Shown one piece after another: positions 35,451-47,217 of a stretch of 63,258 nt of DNA. The DNA comes from Coprinopsis marcescibilis (lineage: Eukaryota > Basidiomycota > Agaricomycetes > Agaricales > Psathyrellaceae), in the NCBI GenBank assembly GCA_004369085.1, contig ML210327.1:1-63258 (forward strand). Reading direction: 5' to 3'. A program made the position numbers and the translations under genes. Within the stretch, counting starts at the first letter, position 1. Every line of letters starts with the position of its first letter. A model generated the notes under the pieces. The model worked only from the letters and a program-made list of their open reading frames with translations. It was not told the DNA's origin and searched no databases.

Positions 35451-37742
35451 ATGTGCGGAGTGACGGCCCTAGGCCAGACGATCATGTCCGGGGACGGACA
35501 TATTCGCCACTTGAAGAGGAGAAGTGCTGATGTAGGGGGCCTTCATTTGGCGGTTATGAACAATGGACAGGGGAAAGGATGGGCTGGAACCGAGGTTGAG
35601 TGCGTATTGAATTTCTTTACCCATGCGCTGGATGTCCATTGACTGAGATGGCAGAACAAAATATGCGGAACTCCTCAGCGATATGTATAACCATACTCTA
35701 ATTGCTGTTAACGACCACGATATGAACTTGTAAGTCGTCCCTCCGTCTTGTAGGATCAGCTCTGATGCCTGAAATGGCAAAAAATAGCGTTCCTGCCTCA
35801 TTGCCAAAACCAACGAGATCGAGACTCATCAGGTCACTCGATTGCTGGCATTTTGAACCGCACAAACTACCCGAGGAAGAAGTACTGGCCGGCACATTGC
35901 TTTTATTTGAGGCTTTGTACAGAATAGATGGCATGGAGAGTTCCATTGGGGTCCCTCTTAGTACGTTGTTGCGCTGCCACACATCAATACGCCATCTGAA
36001 GCAACCATCGCAGCACGGATAGCTTCATTTCTCCACCATCTACGCAAGATTTACCGATACGAAAACACATATCACAACTACGAGCACGCACTGGATGTTT
36101 TGCAGGCAACACAGTGCTATCTAGTAACCGCAGGGCTGGTTCCACCGATTACGCTACTGCTACAACCTGGGAAGCTGTGGAAATCGACTCGGAAACCGAA
36201 CGGCAAGTCGCTGCTTGACCTGCTTGGCCTGCGAGATATATTTGCGATTTACATTGCTGCAATCGGACACGATGTTGGGCACCCTGGGTTCACAAATGTG
36301 TTCATGGTATGTCACTCTCGCAACTCTGATGTTTGGTCATTTATGGTGTATTGCTCTACAGAAAAACGCACAGACACCGCTTTCCATGGTATTCGACGGG
36401 AACTCGGCACTGGAGCAGCTCCACTGTCAACTCCTCCTTCGCGTAATGCGACACCACGGCCTCGGCGCACTTTTGGATGACCCTGTGGAGGGCCCGCAGT
36501 TCCGGAAGTTGCTATTGAAGACGGTTCTCGCCACTGATATGAGCGTACACGATGATTTTATGCAACGCTTTAAAGACGATCTGGATGGAAAGCAGAGCGA
36601 TTCTGTACTCCTCCGGAAAATTCTAGTTTCTCAGGCACTGATCAAGAACGCCGACATCAGCAACCCCGTAAGTCGCCTTAGCATGCAAAACCTACTATAA
36701 CTAACTGCTGCTTCTACCAGAGCCGTCCTTTCCCCGTTGCACAACATTGGGCTACCGCGTTGATGCAGGAATGGCTCGCCCAGGCCATGCTCGAAGAGCA
36801 CTACCAACTTCAGCATACCGTTAACCCTTCTGAAAAGCCGCTTGCAGTCTCGAAATCGCAAGTATATTTCATTTCCGTCTTTGCGAAGCCACTACTGGAC
36901 CTCACAGCCAAGGCACTCCCGGGTAAGTCTTCCTGTGTGGAGTAACAAGCTCAATCGTTGACACGCTTCTAGACCTGGACCGGTACGCGAAGCACATTGA
37001 CATGAATCTCGAACGATGGATGACAAGAAGAGATGAGCTCCTCCAATTAGAGGAAAAGGCAGACCCGAAATCTCAACCTACTCCTCCCCCGACCTCGCCC
37101 CGACAACCTGGAGATTTCCAATCGGCTTTCCCATTATCCCTCCCAATTGCGTTTCCGACCCCACCAACGACCATTGCGGGCTCAGTGGCATCGTCCGACT
37201 CCCCTCCAGGCTCTCCTAGCGAGAGTTCCTTCTTCTCTCCCATGTCCGAAGTCTCCAACGGCTCGTCTCAAATTCCGCAACGATTCCGCTCGCCGTCGAA
37301 CTCGGGTAGCAGCACCGATAGCAGCAATGGTGGAACAAGTGTTATTGGGATGTTGCCGATTAATTTCCCACCCAGCGATAACGAGGCTATTCGAGCTGCT
37401 GGGAAATCGAGCATTAGGCAGGCGAGGAACGTTAACCGGAACTCGTGGTGTTCGCCGTCGATGCTCAGCAATGGGCAGAAGATACCAGGTCTCACACACC
37501 TCTTCTCCCCTTTGGCATCACCACTTTCGAACACTTCCTCGCCATCGGATATGTATCCGTCTCCTCTATCAGTTCTTCCACCAACATCAATTGCGGCCCC
37601 TTCACATCTTAACGGAAGGTCCGCGCCATCTGCAACGCCAGTAGTCGCGGTGGCCGTCCCAGTCTCCAAACGCACGCCAGTTCCCGACATCACGACCCCC
37701 TCCCAACTGGACACTGGCACCCCAGGTCCAACAACAAAATGA
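35451..37742 (+). CDS. Class I 3',5'-cyclic nucleotide phosphodiesterase
   Basis: Hydrolyses cAMP (and/or cGMP), so it would tune PKA signalling. Seven exons close in frame to 655 residues from the ATG at 35451 (a second in-frame ATG at 35484 may be the real start). The HD-type catalytic core is intact: YHNYEHALDVLQ, then IGHDVGHPGFTN (the class signature), LATDMSVHDDF, and LIKNADISNP supplying the second metal Asp. SRPFPVAQHWATALMQEW follows. The last about 220 residues are Ser/Pro-rich and probably disordered, a likely phosphorylation target. Exons: 35451-35599, 35655-35729, 35788-35960, 36014-36306, 36362-36667, 36721-36922, 36973-37742. Confidence 0.92.
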
Positions 37743-38519
37743 ATCCTAATATCGCTGGCAACGAACCATATCTCTACGTCTCTCATCGGTCATCACGGCA
37801 GGCCCGTGCTTCGACCTGGGTGGGTATATAATCCCTGTTGATCCAGTTTGCCATCTGCAGACAACACTTATGGCCCTGAATCTCTCAGCAATGCCGCGCG
37901 CTGTCAAGTTCCCGGTGTGCTGGTGGTGGCGTGGAATGCAAGTGCGATTGGATGGTAGAGGCTGTTATGTCCATCCGAGTGGAAGGTATAGTGAAGAGTG
38001 GAGGTGTAGAAATGTGGAGATGCCGTTGCGCCTGCCTCGTCACAAGCTGGCGGGGAATGGAAAATGGGCAGAGATGGAAGCGTTTGGTATGCCTGGTGGA
38101 GGTTTCTGGTTTCTGTGACTGCAGCTCAGCTGGTGTTATTAACCCTTTTCGGAGGTAACTGGGTATGCGTCTTACAGGTTCAGGATATGATGCCGGCCTT
38201 TGATAACTGATCTCTTCTTTATTCCAAATGCTCAGCGCATTTAGCGCATTTTTGTTACAAACGTGATACCGATTCAGCAGCACTTGGGTTGTGATTTCTC
38301 GTTCTGCGTGCTTAGTTTCTGTTGTTATTTTCTTTTGAGGTTCTCATTTCTCGTATATTTTTGGGGTTTTTTTATATCGCTTCTCAGTCTTTTATCTTGC
38401 TGAAATTCAATGGTCCGTTCTAGTTTCTATTTCTCCGTCAGAATTCCGACTTGCTCAAATCATCGTTCCCGACTGTCGTGTTGCAAACATTCAAAGTTAC
38501 GCCTGAGAAGCAAGAGCTG
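37743..38519. other. Interval between phosphodiesterase and oxidoreductase pseudogene
   Basis: Two transcription units converge. T-rich sequence near 38310-38400. No gene recognised. Confidence 0.4.
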
Positions 38520-39842
38520 TTACAGATAGACCTGCGCACCTCCCTTGGCAATACTCTTCTGCACAACGTCAACAACTCTCTGGACTCGAATCGCGTCATC
38601 CGGTGGCAAATTCGCCTTCTCCGCCATTCAAAGCCTTGGCAAACTCAACCCACTCCCTCTGTATAAACTCGGTTAATGTTCCTTTTTCTCCATCCCTGAG
38701 CGCCAAGTCGTCCTTGAACTCGAGCTCTTCGGCTGAGATATACTCTTCCAAGTCCACCCCATCCACAGACACGCTAGCATCCTTGAGGCTTGTAAATGGA
38801 CCTGGGAATGCCCCTCCCTGGGACAGCTCCAGCTTGATGGAACCGTGTTCGCCATCAATGATCCAGGGTGGAAGCGTAACCTGAGCGCCAGACGATACTT
38901 GCATGCGCACCTGAGGTGAGGATACCAGAGATGGTGTAGTGGTCGAAGGTGGAGGATGGTACCACTTTGGGGCGCCCGTTAGGAGAGGAAGGGATGATGG
39001 CGGTGGTTGGGTATTGTGTAGAGGCGGCTGCGCTAACTGACTTGAACTCGCCAAGGAGATATATGACGGTGTCTAGATTGTGCCCGCCGCAGATTGAAAA
39101 CATGGATGCACCTGAATTCAGAGGCTATTTGGCAGTCAGTCTCGAGCGTCGGACTCTGAAGGGCGTGAACCAACTCACCATTCTTGTCGTCCAGGAGGTA
39201 TTCCCCCCCTTCGCGCGCCTCTAGCTGCCACGCTTGCATCTCGCAAGGGACGCTGCAGATGATAGTCGTGGACACTATACCACCTATCTTGCCCGACTCT
39301 ATCGCTTTCTTCACCTTCAAAGTTACTGTGCAAGTGGTCAGAAAACTCAATGATACACACACTTTCTGTATGGTCGAACTCTGCCGGCCTTGCAAGCCGA
39401 CCATTGCCTTGATTTTGCCCCTACTTTCATCAAGCCTGCGTTTCATTTCCTCTGTCTCTTGGAGATTAACACCAGGTGGGTATTCGACCATGACGCTCTT
39501 TCCGGCGCTAATTGCCGCGTACACAAATGACGCGTGATCAGGGGCTTTGACCGTAATGGCGACTACGTCGACGTCTGGGTCGTTAGCCATCGCACTGGCC
39601 TCGCCATGGAAGGCTTTCAGTGGAGCCCGGTGGGCGTCAAGTGGGTCCTTGGTGTTCGACAGCTTTTCGTCATAGGTTAGAGCTGCGGCCTTGGCAGAGG
39701 CCTCAGAAGAGTTGTGCACGGCGGAGATGGTAAATTTGGACTGGATCGATGACCTTGTCAAGGCCGGGAAATGTGCGGCAGATGCCCAGCCCTTGGTAGA
39801 AAGGCCGACAATTCCCAGATTCAGGGTAGACTTGGGGGACAT
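38520..39842 (-). pseudogene. Gfo/Idh/MocA (Gal80-like) oxidoreductase, frameshifted copy
   Basis: Exon one (MSPKSTLNLGIVGLSTKGWA onward) and the next two exons match the intact paralogue at 26110-27570, with introns at the same codons (K|V and N|G). Two frame breaks follow. Near 38862-38875 the frame carrying WRSGYASTLDH runs into a stop while the homologous continuation WIIDGEHGSIKLEL is in another frame. Near 38605-38612 the frame EGEFATG stops, while the continuation DDAIRVQRVVDVVQKS is one frame over, ending at the ancestral stop 38520-38522. No GT-AG intron rescues either break. A truncated product of about 300 residues could still be made. Confidence 0.75.
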
Positions 39843-40247
39843 GGCTTCTGATTCCAGGTGATGAATGCGCGGTATTGGGAAGTTGTACTAGGTTTAATCC
39901 GGCTACGGTCAGACTGAGCGAGAGATTCCTGTCGATTTATAGTTGCGGTCTACTGTGCAGGTCGTCCATATAGACAGACATGGACGCAGTGTACGGAGTC
40001 CATGTCTCTTGTCTTGTGCCATGCGAGAACCCCTAATCCAAATATAGACAAACCCCGGATCCAGCACTGTCTCCGAGAGTGCCCCGAGAATCGGAGCTCT
40101 CTCTCTCTCCTCCGTTTCGCTGGCACCAGCGAAATCCATTTCCCTGTCCTTACTCACCAAAGTCTGCACAGATACCGAACTCTTTCGCTCATTTCACACC
40201 TCTTGTCTTCTTAATTGCACTCTCTTCACTCTTTCCATCAGCTGTGT
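39843..40247. other. Region upstream of retroelement gag-like ORF
   Basis: Should contain the retroelement's 5' terminal repeat and the promoter of the neighbouring pseudogene. A (CT)n stretch lies near 40100. I could not find a matching copy of this sequence downstream of 44871. Confidence 0.35.
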
Positions 40248-41955
40248 ATGCCCCCAGCTCGAAGAGCACATGGTGCCCAAGACGCACCAACCTTGGACAG
40301 ACCGGTGTCGTCACAAAACCGGACTCAACTCGACCTACTGGCATATCACTTCAACCTTGAGCAGGAGGGCCAACTCACTGTCAACCAACTTCGTGCACTC
40401 ATCAACGACCATCTGGACAACAACCCGCAACTCCACAACCTACACCCTCGGCTCTATGGGAGACGACAGCCAGTAAACGCCAGACAGCCGTCTCGCACGC
40501 CTTCCCCAAGTCAGCGGTCAAATTCCCCTTCGAACACACATTCTACACGGACCCGCTCCACTCGGTCACAACGCAGTGTTTCCTCACAACGCCACAGCAC
40601 TCCAAGCACCGTTCGCCCTGACTCGACTTTCCGAGGTATCCCAAGCCGCTCCCCTTCCGTATCCAGCCGAAAGGTTTCAGAATCACCTTCCATACCCGAC
40701 CCGTTCCAACCAACCCAAGGTGAGTACTGAACGGTTGTCACCTACCTCCGGGACTTCGCGCCCCTTTTGTTTTCATATACACAGTCTTCGTGCCGCAGAA
40801 CGGTCTTCGCACCGCGGGGCCTTCGAACCCCTTTTATACCTCGGGACTTTGAGCCCTCTCTATTGTTCCATGGTCTTCGAACCGTTTGCTGATTACCCGG
40901 TCCATACAGACTGGCTCAACGATTTAAACGACAATGGGACCGACCCTCACCTCGGCGTACCTCCTCCTCAGCGACCCACTCAACGCACCGCACGGCCAGA
41001 ACGACGGCCAGGTCGGCTAGCGGTTGGAGCCGGCTACATTATCCCGGATTCGGTCACTAAGATATTCAAGTCAGGATGGACATCGCATGTATCACTCTCG
41101 TTACTCACCGACGCCAACTGTTTATATTCCAATGCTTCATTGTCCGATCCTCACGAGAACGTTGTCCTGAATACCTCAACCGGCCGTGTCTCCACTTCTG
41201 CTGCACCGTTATCCGTCGAGAAGGAGTACAGTCTCTCCTTCGATGAGTGGCACCAATCATGGCAACGCCTACATGAACTCATTCGAGATTACGTTCCCAA
41301 CGAACGAGAAGCATGGCTGGTACACTACAACCGAGTTTTAGGTTCCCCAACTCGTTCCGAACACTGGCCCTTGTGGCTAGCATACGACATCGAAATCAGA
41401 CGCAGAGCCGTCCGTGAAGGATTCAACATTGCGTGCTACCACCCTGATATCTGGCGCGATCTCGAGTTACGATATCTGAAGTCCGAATCGAAAAATACAA
41501 CCTCTCGACGAGACACGACTACCGAAGGTCCCTTCCGAAATAATTACACTACCCCATATCGTTACGGAAGCTCCTCCTATCAGCGTCGAGAACATTCCTT
41601 TCGCCCTTACCCCAGTAGGAGAGAATGGAACAGCGAGCGACAATTTAGCAATGACCGATACTACAGCAATGAACGACATTACGGAAAACCCGGCAGATGC
41701 ATCTTCTGCGGAGACTCCTCACGATCGCATGCATCCAAAGAATGCAAGGCCACAACCAACGTCAAAGGGCACCCGTGTCACCTCGCAATCAGGAACACAG
41801 GAGAACCACCCCGTGACAATCAAGGCGAGACCTACTGCTTTGCCTGGAATGGTTACACCGGCTGCAACCGAGGACAATCATGCAAGTTCGGCAAGCACTG
41901 GCGCTCCCTTTGCGGAGACAAATCCCATAGCGCCCAATCCTGCCCCTCTTTTTGA
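40248..41955 (+). CDS. Gag-like protein of YR retrotransposon
   Basis: The first exon starts MPPARRAHGAQDAP and contains a SAP-like helical stretch (LDLLAYHFNLEQEGQLTVN). It is followed by a Ser/Arg-rich region and a donor GTGAGT at about 40722. The frame resumes after CCATACAG (about 40910) with DWLNDLNDNGTDPHLG. The middle is helical (FDEWHQSWQRLHELIRDYV). The C-terminus has zinc-binding Cys/His clusters, CIFCGDSSRSHASKEC and a second CCCH-like set (CFAWNGYTGCNRGQSCKFG). Nucleic-acid packaging is inferred. Its 3' end overlaps the RT frame by about 300 nt in another frame. Confidence 0.7.
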
Positions 41956-43603
41956 TCTCACACCTATTATAACACCCTTCATTGCAGACGCATGGGCTGC
42001 CGCAATTTCATCATTAGAACCCTGCGACCAACAAAGATTTGATGACATTCCATCATCCATCACCCACGGCTTCGACATGGGTGTTCATTCTACCCTAGAC
42101 CAGTGCTTCGTCCCTAATAACCACGCCTCTTCATTACAACATCCTGATGCTGTTTTAAAGCACATTAATAAAGAACTCTCCCTCCGTCGCTACTCCGGCC
42201 CATTCTCATTCTCCCGCCTCCAACACCTCATTGGTAATTTCCGAACATCTCCCTTGGGTGTCGTTGAGAAAGCTGGCAGTACAGATGAATACCGCATTGT
42301 ACAAGACTTTTCCTTTCCCCGAAACAACCCATCTCGCTCATCAGTCAACAACGAAATCAGCCCTGATGAATTTCAATGCGACTGGGGTTCCTTCTCTGAG
42401 GTGGTTGTACTTGTAATAGATGCCCCACCTGGAACTGAAGCTGCCACTCTCGACGTCGACTCTGCCTTTCGCTGTTGCCCAATACGCCCATTTCAACAAG
42501 TTCACTTCATCGTCATGTGGGAAGGAAAGTTTTATATCGACCACAATGCCCCTTTTGGTGCGAGAAGCTCTGGCGGCGTTTTCGGACACATCGCTGACGC
42601 AATGGTTGCCATCCTCAAATCCCATGGAATCAGCCCTTGTAAGAATTGGGTTGACGACTTTGTCTTCTTCCGCGTCGTCGTCAAGAGCACCCCGGACAGC
42701 ACACCCATGTACAACTTCGGCCTCGATGACATCTACGGCATTGCAAACGAACTCGGATGGCCATGGAAGCCCTCCAAGACAAGACCCTTCTCATCCACAT
42801 TCAAGTACCTTGGCTTTGTATGGGACCTGGTCAACAAAACAGTTGAGGTACCATCCGAAAAACGGCAGAAGTACTTGAAGAAGCTTGAACCATGGGTAGC
42901 CAACACCAAGTTCACGCGGAAGCAGGTCGAAGCCGTACTCGGCACTCTTGTGCACTGCTCTCTGGCTCTACCAGACTCGCGTTCCTATCTTCTGGCTATC
43001 ACCCGTTTTGTGGCATCCTTTCCTGGCGATACGCCAGACACCAACTTCATCACCCGCACTGTACCACCTGGCGTTCTTTCAGACATTGATTGGTGGCGAT
43101 CCACACTTTCATCTCCTACCTTCTGTGGCTCAACACTACAACGACCGCCGCCACCTTTACCACTTGACATTTGGGTGGATGCCTCCACGTCATGGGGCGT
43201 TGGCATGGTTTTTGACAACTCATGGGCAGCATGGCAGTTCAAGAGCGGCTGGAACAAAAATGGGCGTGATATTGGTTGGGCCGAATTCCTGGCAGTCGAG
43301 TTTGCCCTTCGTTTCGCCATTTCCCGAGGTCTCTCAAACGTCCATTTGCTTTTCAAATCCGACAATCAAGGCGTCATAGATGCTCTCGCAAAAGGAAAGT
43401 CTCGTAACAACGAGCAAAACATAGTTTTGCGCCGTGTCGTGTCGTTAATGCGCGGGCATTCTATATGGATCACTTCTAAATACGTAGAATCTGCTACGAA
43501 TTTAGCCGACCGACTGTCTAGAGGCCTAGATGTGCCCCATTACCACCGTGTAGTATCGCCCTTTGTACTCCCATACTGTCTAGCCCCGTTCCTTTCCACT
43601 TAA
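41651..43603 (+). CDS. Reverse transcriptase-RNase H of YR retrotransposon
   Basis: 650 codons. RT motifs: YRIVQDFSFPRNN, ATLDVDSAFRCCPI (first catalytic Asp), FGARSSGGVFGHIAD and the box NWVDDFVFFR, where WVDD replaces the usual YxDD. RNase H follows: IWVDASTSWGVGMV, AEFLAVEFALRFA, SDNQGVIDALA and SATNLADRLSRG. The start overlaps the gag-like frame (+1 relative), so translation needs frameshifting, splicing or internal initiation. Confidence 0.92.
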   Translation: MTDTTAMNDITENPADASSAETPHDRMHPKNARPQPTSKGTRVTSQSGTQENHPVTIKARPTALPGMVTPAATEDNHASSASTGAPFAETNPIAPNPAPLFDLTPIITPFIADAWAAAISSLEPCDQQRFDDIPSSITHGFDMGVHSTLDQCFVPNNHASSLQHPDAVLKHINKELSLRRYSGPFSFSRLQHLIGNFRTSPLGVVEKAGSTDEYRIVQDFSFPRNNPSRSSVNNEISPDEFQCDWGSFSEVVVLVIDAPPGTEAATLDVDSAFRCCPIRPFQQVHFIVMWEGKFYIDHNAPFGARSSGGVFGHIADAMVAILKSHGISPCKNWVDDFVFFRVVVKSTPDSTPMYNFGLDDIYGIANELGWPWKPSKTRPFSSTFKYLGFVWDLVNKTVEVPSEKRQKYLKKLEPWVANTKFTRKQVEAVLGTLVHCSLALPDSRSYLLAITRFVASFPGDTPDTNFITRTVPPGVLSDIDWWRSTLSSPTFCGSTLQRPPPPLPLDIWVDASTSWGVGMVFDNSWAAWQFKSGWNKNGRDIGWAEFLAVEFALRFAISRGLSNVHLLFKSDNQGVIDALAKGKSRNNEQNIVLRRVVSLMRGHSIWITSKYVESATNLADRLSRGLDVPHYHRVVSPFVLPYCLAPFLST

Positions 43604-43774
43604 ATTTGTTCGCCAACTCCCGAATAATTAAGACCGTAATAATGATTATTTACCAATTATATACTCGAATTCACACGGCTGGCTCTCACGTCACTAACAG
43701 TGACGTTGCACACTGTTTTCACCCCTCTCCACCCTCCCTCCCTCTCTCTCTCTCTCTCTCTCTTGCAATGTGAC

Positions 43775-44871
43775 ATCCAGCAAAGATCCTTCGGAAACCA
43801 CCTTTAGACCCATCTCCACAAGGCCCTTACTCTGCCAAGACGAAATTAGGATGCGCCCGAGCACGCACGACACGGATACCCCTGTCCCCCGATTCAAGCT
43901 CAAGACTACGTTTTGCCTTGAAGAATTCCGTGTCCCAATCCACAGCCAAGAATTACTCCTCAGCCCTGTCTGCCTTCACGAGATTCTGCAACAAGGAGTC
44001 GATACCGGTGCGCCTACAGTTCCCCTCCAGCGAATACATCCTATGCGCCTTCGCAGCATCTGGGGCAGGCACACTCTCTGCCTCCACCGTCCGAAATCGA
44101 TTGGCAGCGCTGCGGAACTACCACATCACACACGGCCTGCCCTGGAATGGCTCCCAGATGCTCCAGAGCGTCATTGCCGGCGTTGACAGGCTCTTGCCTC
44201 CATCATCCAGGCGGCCCCTACGCCTCCCTGTTGATGCCAAAATGATTACCAAACTGGTCTCCTCCCTCAACCTCCATGAACCCTTCGATGCAGCCGTTGC
44301 TGCCTGTGCATCAGTTGCCTTCTGGGGCCAAGCCCGCCTACGCGAACTTCTTCAGACCTCAGCTCGTTCCCTGCAAAATCCTGTCATTCCACTTTGCAGG
44401 CACCTCCGAAAATCACATCGCAACAAGAAATCATGGATTCTCCAGCTCCCTCAAACCAAAACCAAGCGACACGGAGATGACATGGTCCTCGTTCGACAGG
44501 ACACCTTATCCGACCCCCATTTCCTGCTCCGCAACCACTTCCACGTCAGCGCGGGCCGCAACTCACACAACCTGTTCGTCTACGCGTCGAAGTTTGGCCC
44601 GCGCAACCTGACCAAGGCACATTTCCTAGAGCGGTGCAACCAAATATGGACCGGCCTGGGCTACACACGATTCACTGGACACTCATTCAGGATTGGAGGG
44701 ACAACAGAGCTACTGCTGGCCGGTGTACCTCCAGACGTGGTTAAGGCCATGGGAAGGTGGTCGTCAGATTCATTCCTCAGGTACTGGCGCACCCTTGACG
44801 GTTTTGCTCCTTCATATACGGAGAATTTGCATACATCCAAACGAACAAAGAAACGCGTGGTTGGGGGTTAG
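43775..44871 (+). CDS. Tyrosine recombinase of YR retrotransposon
   Basis: The frame is open from about 43775 and no ATG lies before the conserved region, suggesting expression by splicing or readthrough from the RT ORF. The N-terminal core-binding part reads STAKNYSSALSAFTRFCNK. Catalytic residues are visible: first Arg in GQARLRELLQ, HxxR in GHSFRIGGTTELLL, and the Trp-Tyr region GRWSSDSFLRYW. It would join the extrachromosomal cDNA circle into the genome without target duplication. Downstream, an 8-bp-stem hairpin (CCGATGGC TAT GCCATCGG) begins two bases after the stop. Confidence 0.88.
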
Positions 44872-45822
44872 CCGATGGCTATGCCATCGGCTGGGTGTTT
44901 CGTGGGGGTTACCCGACACCATAACCATCGGCCTCACGACCTTCGACTGCACGCGAGAATCGTCTTGCTGCGTCGATCCCCCAACCTCATTGCTACCAAT
45001 TCATTATTCATATTTCATATTTCATCATTATCCAAAGACCATCTACAACAAGATCACTTTCTAATGATACTGTCATACTCACTTAAGCGAACGAGCAACT
45101 AAGCACAAGATATACTCCTGCGAGTCGGAGTACGGATGGGAACATTGAATGCTTAACTTGGCACGCAACGTTCAAAGTTCGTCTACGTCTGTGGTGAATC
45201 AATGGGCTTCTGCCAGAGAATGAAGTTTTACCTGTGCGTTTGTCAGAAATCGTCAGTAGATCAGTCAGCATTGTACGGTTATCTACTCACGGCGCTTGTA
45301 CCCCTTCAGAGGCTGACCAACGAACAATGTTCTCACTGAAACACGTTAAAACACTGCGCTGCGCTGACTGACCCATTCTTTACCTACGTTCCACCGGATA
45401 TTCGAACGCTGAATGGCAAGCTGATCGAGGTTAAACTTGAAAGTGATGGCCCTGCAACAGCAATGCTGATGCATCATGTCGTCTCCTTTTGTAGCTTTCT
45501 GTCCATGCCAAATGTTTTGAAGGAACACTTGGTAGGATATCATGTAACAGATGTGGATTAGTATATAGCCACGCTGCTTGATGGGGGAGGATTGAGACTA
45601 GGGTATATGACTGCGACCAAGCGCTTCAATATGTAGATTTGTAGCCGGAAGCGAGGTCACACGAAAAAGTTGGAGTCTTGGACACTTCGTTGAAGTTACT
45701 TTCTTCTATCACGATACACCAGCTATGGGTGGCAAAGGCATAAACGCGGTGTATCTGAAGTTGAATAAAGAAGAGTAGTTCTACAGTCTATTTGAAGTAT
45801 CACAATGCTAATTCTCTGCTCT
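44872..45822. other. Retroelement 3' flank and intergenic DNA
   Basis: Includes the hairpin at about 44874-44892 and an AT-rich stretch near 45000-45060. Short frames only. Confidence 0.4.
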
Positions 45823-47217
45823 TTACGCGCACACACACACGCTATCACGATTCGGAATGGGAGACTGATCAATGGGCAAAATGTGCAAATCAAACTGTAC
45901 ACTTGCAGGAGGTCGGGAAAGGGCCCTGAAAATAACTTCCTGTTTCGTAGATACACACTTTGGTCGATATATGGTGAGCGTTAGGTTTCGGAGGTCTGGA
46001 AACTTGGAAGATTTAAAGAGTGAATCGAAAATGTCGTCCCATTCTTGGTAGTTATCCTGATAGAACGCGGAGAGTCTTCTTGGTTCGTCACCAGATTGCC
46101 GCAAGTGCATGACACAGATATCTACGGACTTGAGGGGAGAAGACGCCGGAATTGAATTGATGACTTGAGACATCAAAAACAAACCCCAGTCGCCTTCGGA
46201 CTTGCTATTATGGAGAGGCTCCGGGCTCCTGATGAAGAATGTCGCCTTGGTAAGACCAACGAAGCGTGACAAATCTGGAAAGTCGCCGGCAACTGGTAGT
46301 TGTGTCAGCCTTGAAAATGGACGTTGTGTGTTTTTGCTTACCTTTTCTGCGAGGTTCGTACAATTCCAAGATGACCTCTTCAAGCGAGGAGGGGCAATAC
46401 TGTAACAGATGATTCATGCCGGTCTCCGAGTACATTGAACCTCCAGATCCAGTTGAGGTCATCTCGATGCTCTTGAGGGAACTGAGATCGAGTCCGGATA
46501 GATTATGAATCTTCGGGTATGGGTTTTCTTCTTCGTAGTAATATTTATGGATTTTGAGTGTTTTGAGTCGAGTTGCGACTGCGAACTTTCTAGCTGGTGG
46601 TTCATGCGCTGGAGTGCCAGACGACAATACGTAATCGTGCATTGACTCCAATATCAAGGTCTTTACGCTGGGCGAGCAGCAGGTTAAGAGAGACATGGGG
46701 CCTCCGTTGATTTTCAACGAGCGCAACGACGCAGAGCCGCATATTGCAACCAAGGCATCCATTACCTCCCCAGGTACAAAATCCCATCTGCGGAAGTGTT
46801 TTTCCCACAGGGTGAAAGCTTTGATCCTTCCTAAGATTGACAGTTTATTCAAAACGTCGACCAAGGTTTTGTCACCTCGCAAATCTCGGTACCGCTCCTC
46901 GGGCGTTAAAGGTGGCCTTTGTTGACATCAGAACGAGTGGCGTGATACAGGCGAAGAGCCTAGGGGAGTCGTTTATGACAGACAGTAGTTTCGCGGCTGC
47001 GGTCTGTTTGCCTATTTGTGCTGGATATCTCAGTTCAACTCTTGCAAATAAGAGCTCCTGAGAATGTCGTCGGAAGGTTGGCGAAACGAGTGATGCGTTG
47101 CGTAGCGACGTTTCGTCTGGTTGTCCGTCCTGAGCCGTCAAATCTCATAGTGTGCTGGATGAGCTCAGGCGGGAAAGCTGTTGAGGTTGCTCGTGGTATC
47201 TGCGTTGAGAGGACCAT
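45823..47217 (-). pseudogene. F-box/LRR protein gene with two frame breaks
   Basis: The minus strand starts MVLSTQIPRATSTAFPPELI, an F-box opening. Around 47122-47130 the frame must shift from HTMRFD to TAQDGQPDETSLRNASLVSP, the normal F-box continuation. A second shift is needed near 46905-46925, between ITPLVLMSTKATFN and TPEERYRDLRGDKTLVDV. After that the LRR-like body is continuous (SLRSLKINGG, LSGLDLSSLKSIEM, SSLEEVILELYEP). A good intron (GTAAGC ... CTACCAG) leads to VAGDFPDLSRFVGLTKA and a stop at 45823. No GT-AG intron explains the two shifts, so I call it a pseudogene; sequencing error is the alternative. Intact members act as SCF ubiquitin ligase adaptors. Confidence 0.65.

Larger units (their letters stand above)
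40248..44871 (+). mobile_element. Tyrosine-recombinase retrotransposon (DIRS/Ngaro-like)
   Basis: Order: gag-like ORF, reverse transcriptase with RNase H, tyrosine recombinase, all on one strand. Presence of a tyrosine recombinase instead of a DDE integrase places it in the YR retrotransposons. There is no methyltransferase domain between RNase H and recombinase, which argues for a Ngaro-like rather than DIRS1-like layout. Terminal repeats were not identified, so the limits given are coding limits only. All three domains keep long open frames, so the copy may be recent. Confidence 0.85.

Noticed and set aside
44874..44892. Perfect hairpin after the recombinase stop taken as a transcription terminator
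   Set aside because: Hairpin terminators are not a fungal Pol II mechanism; it may belong to the element's terminus but no partner repeat was found.
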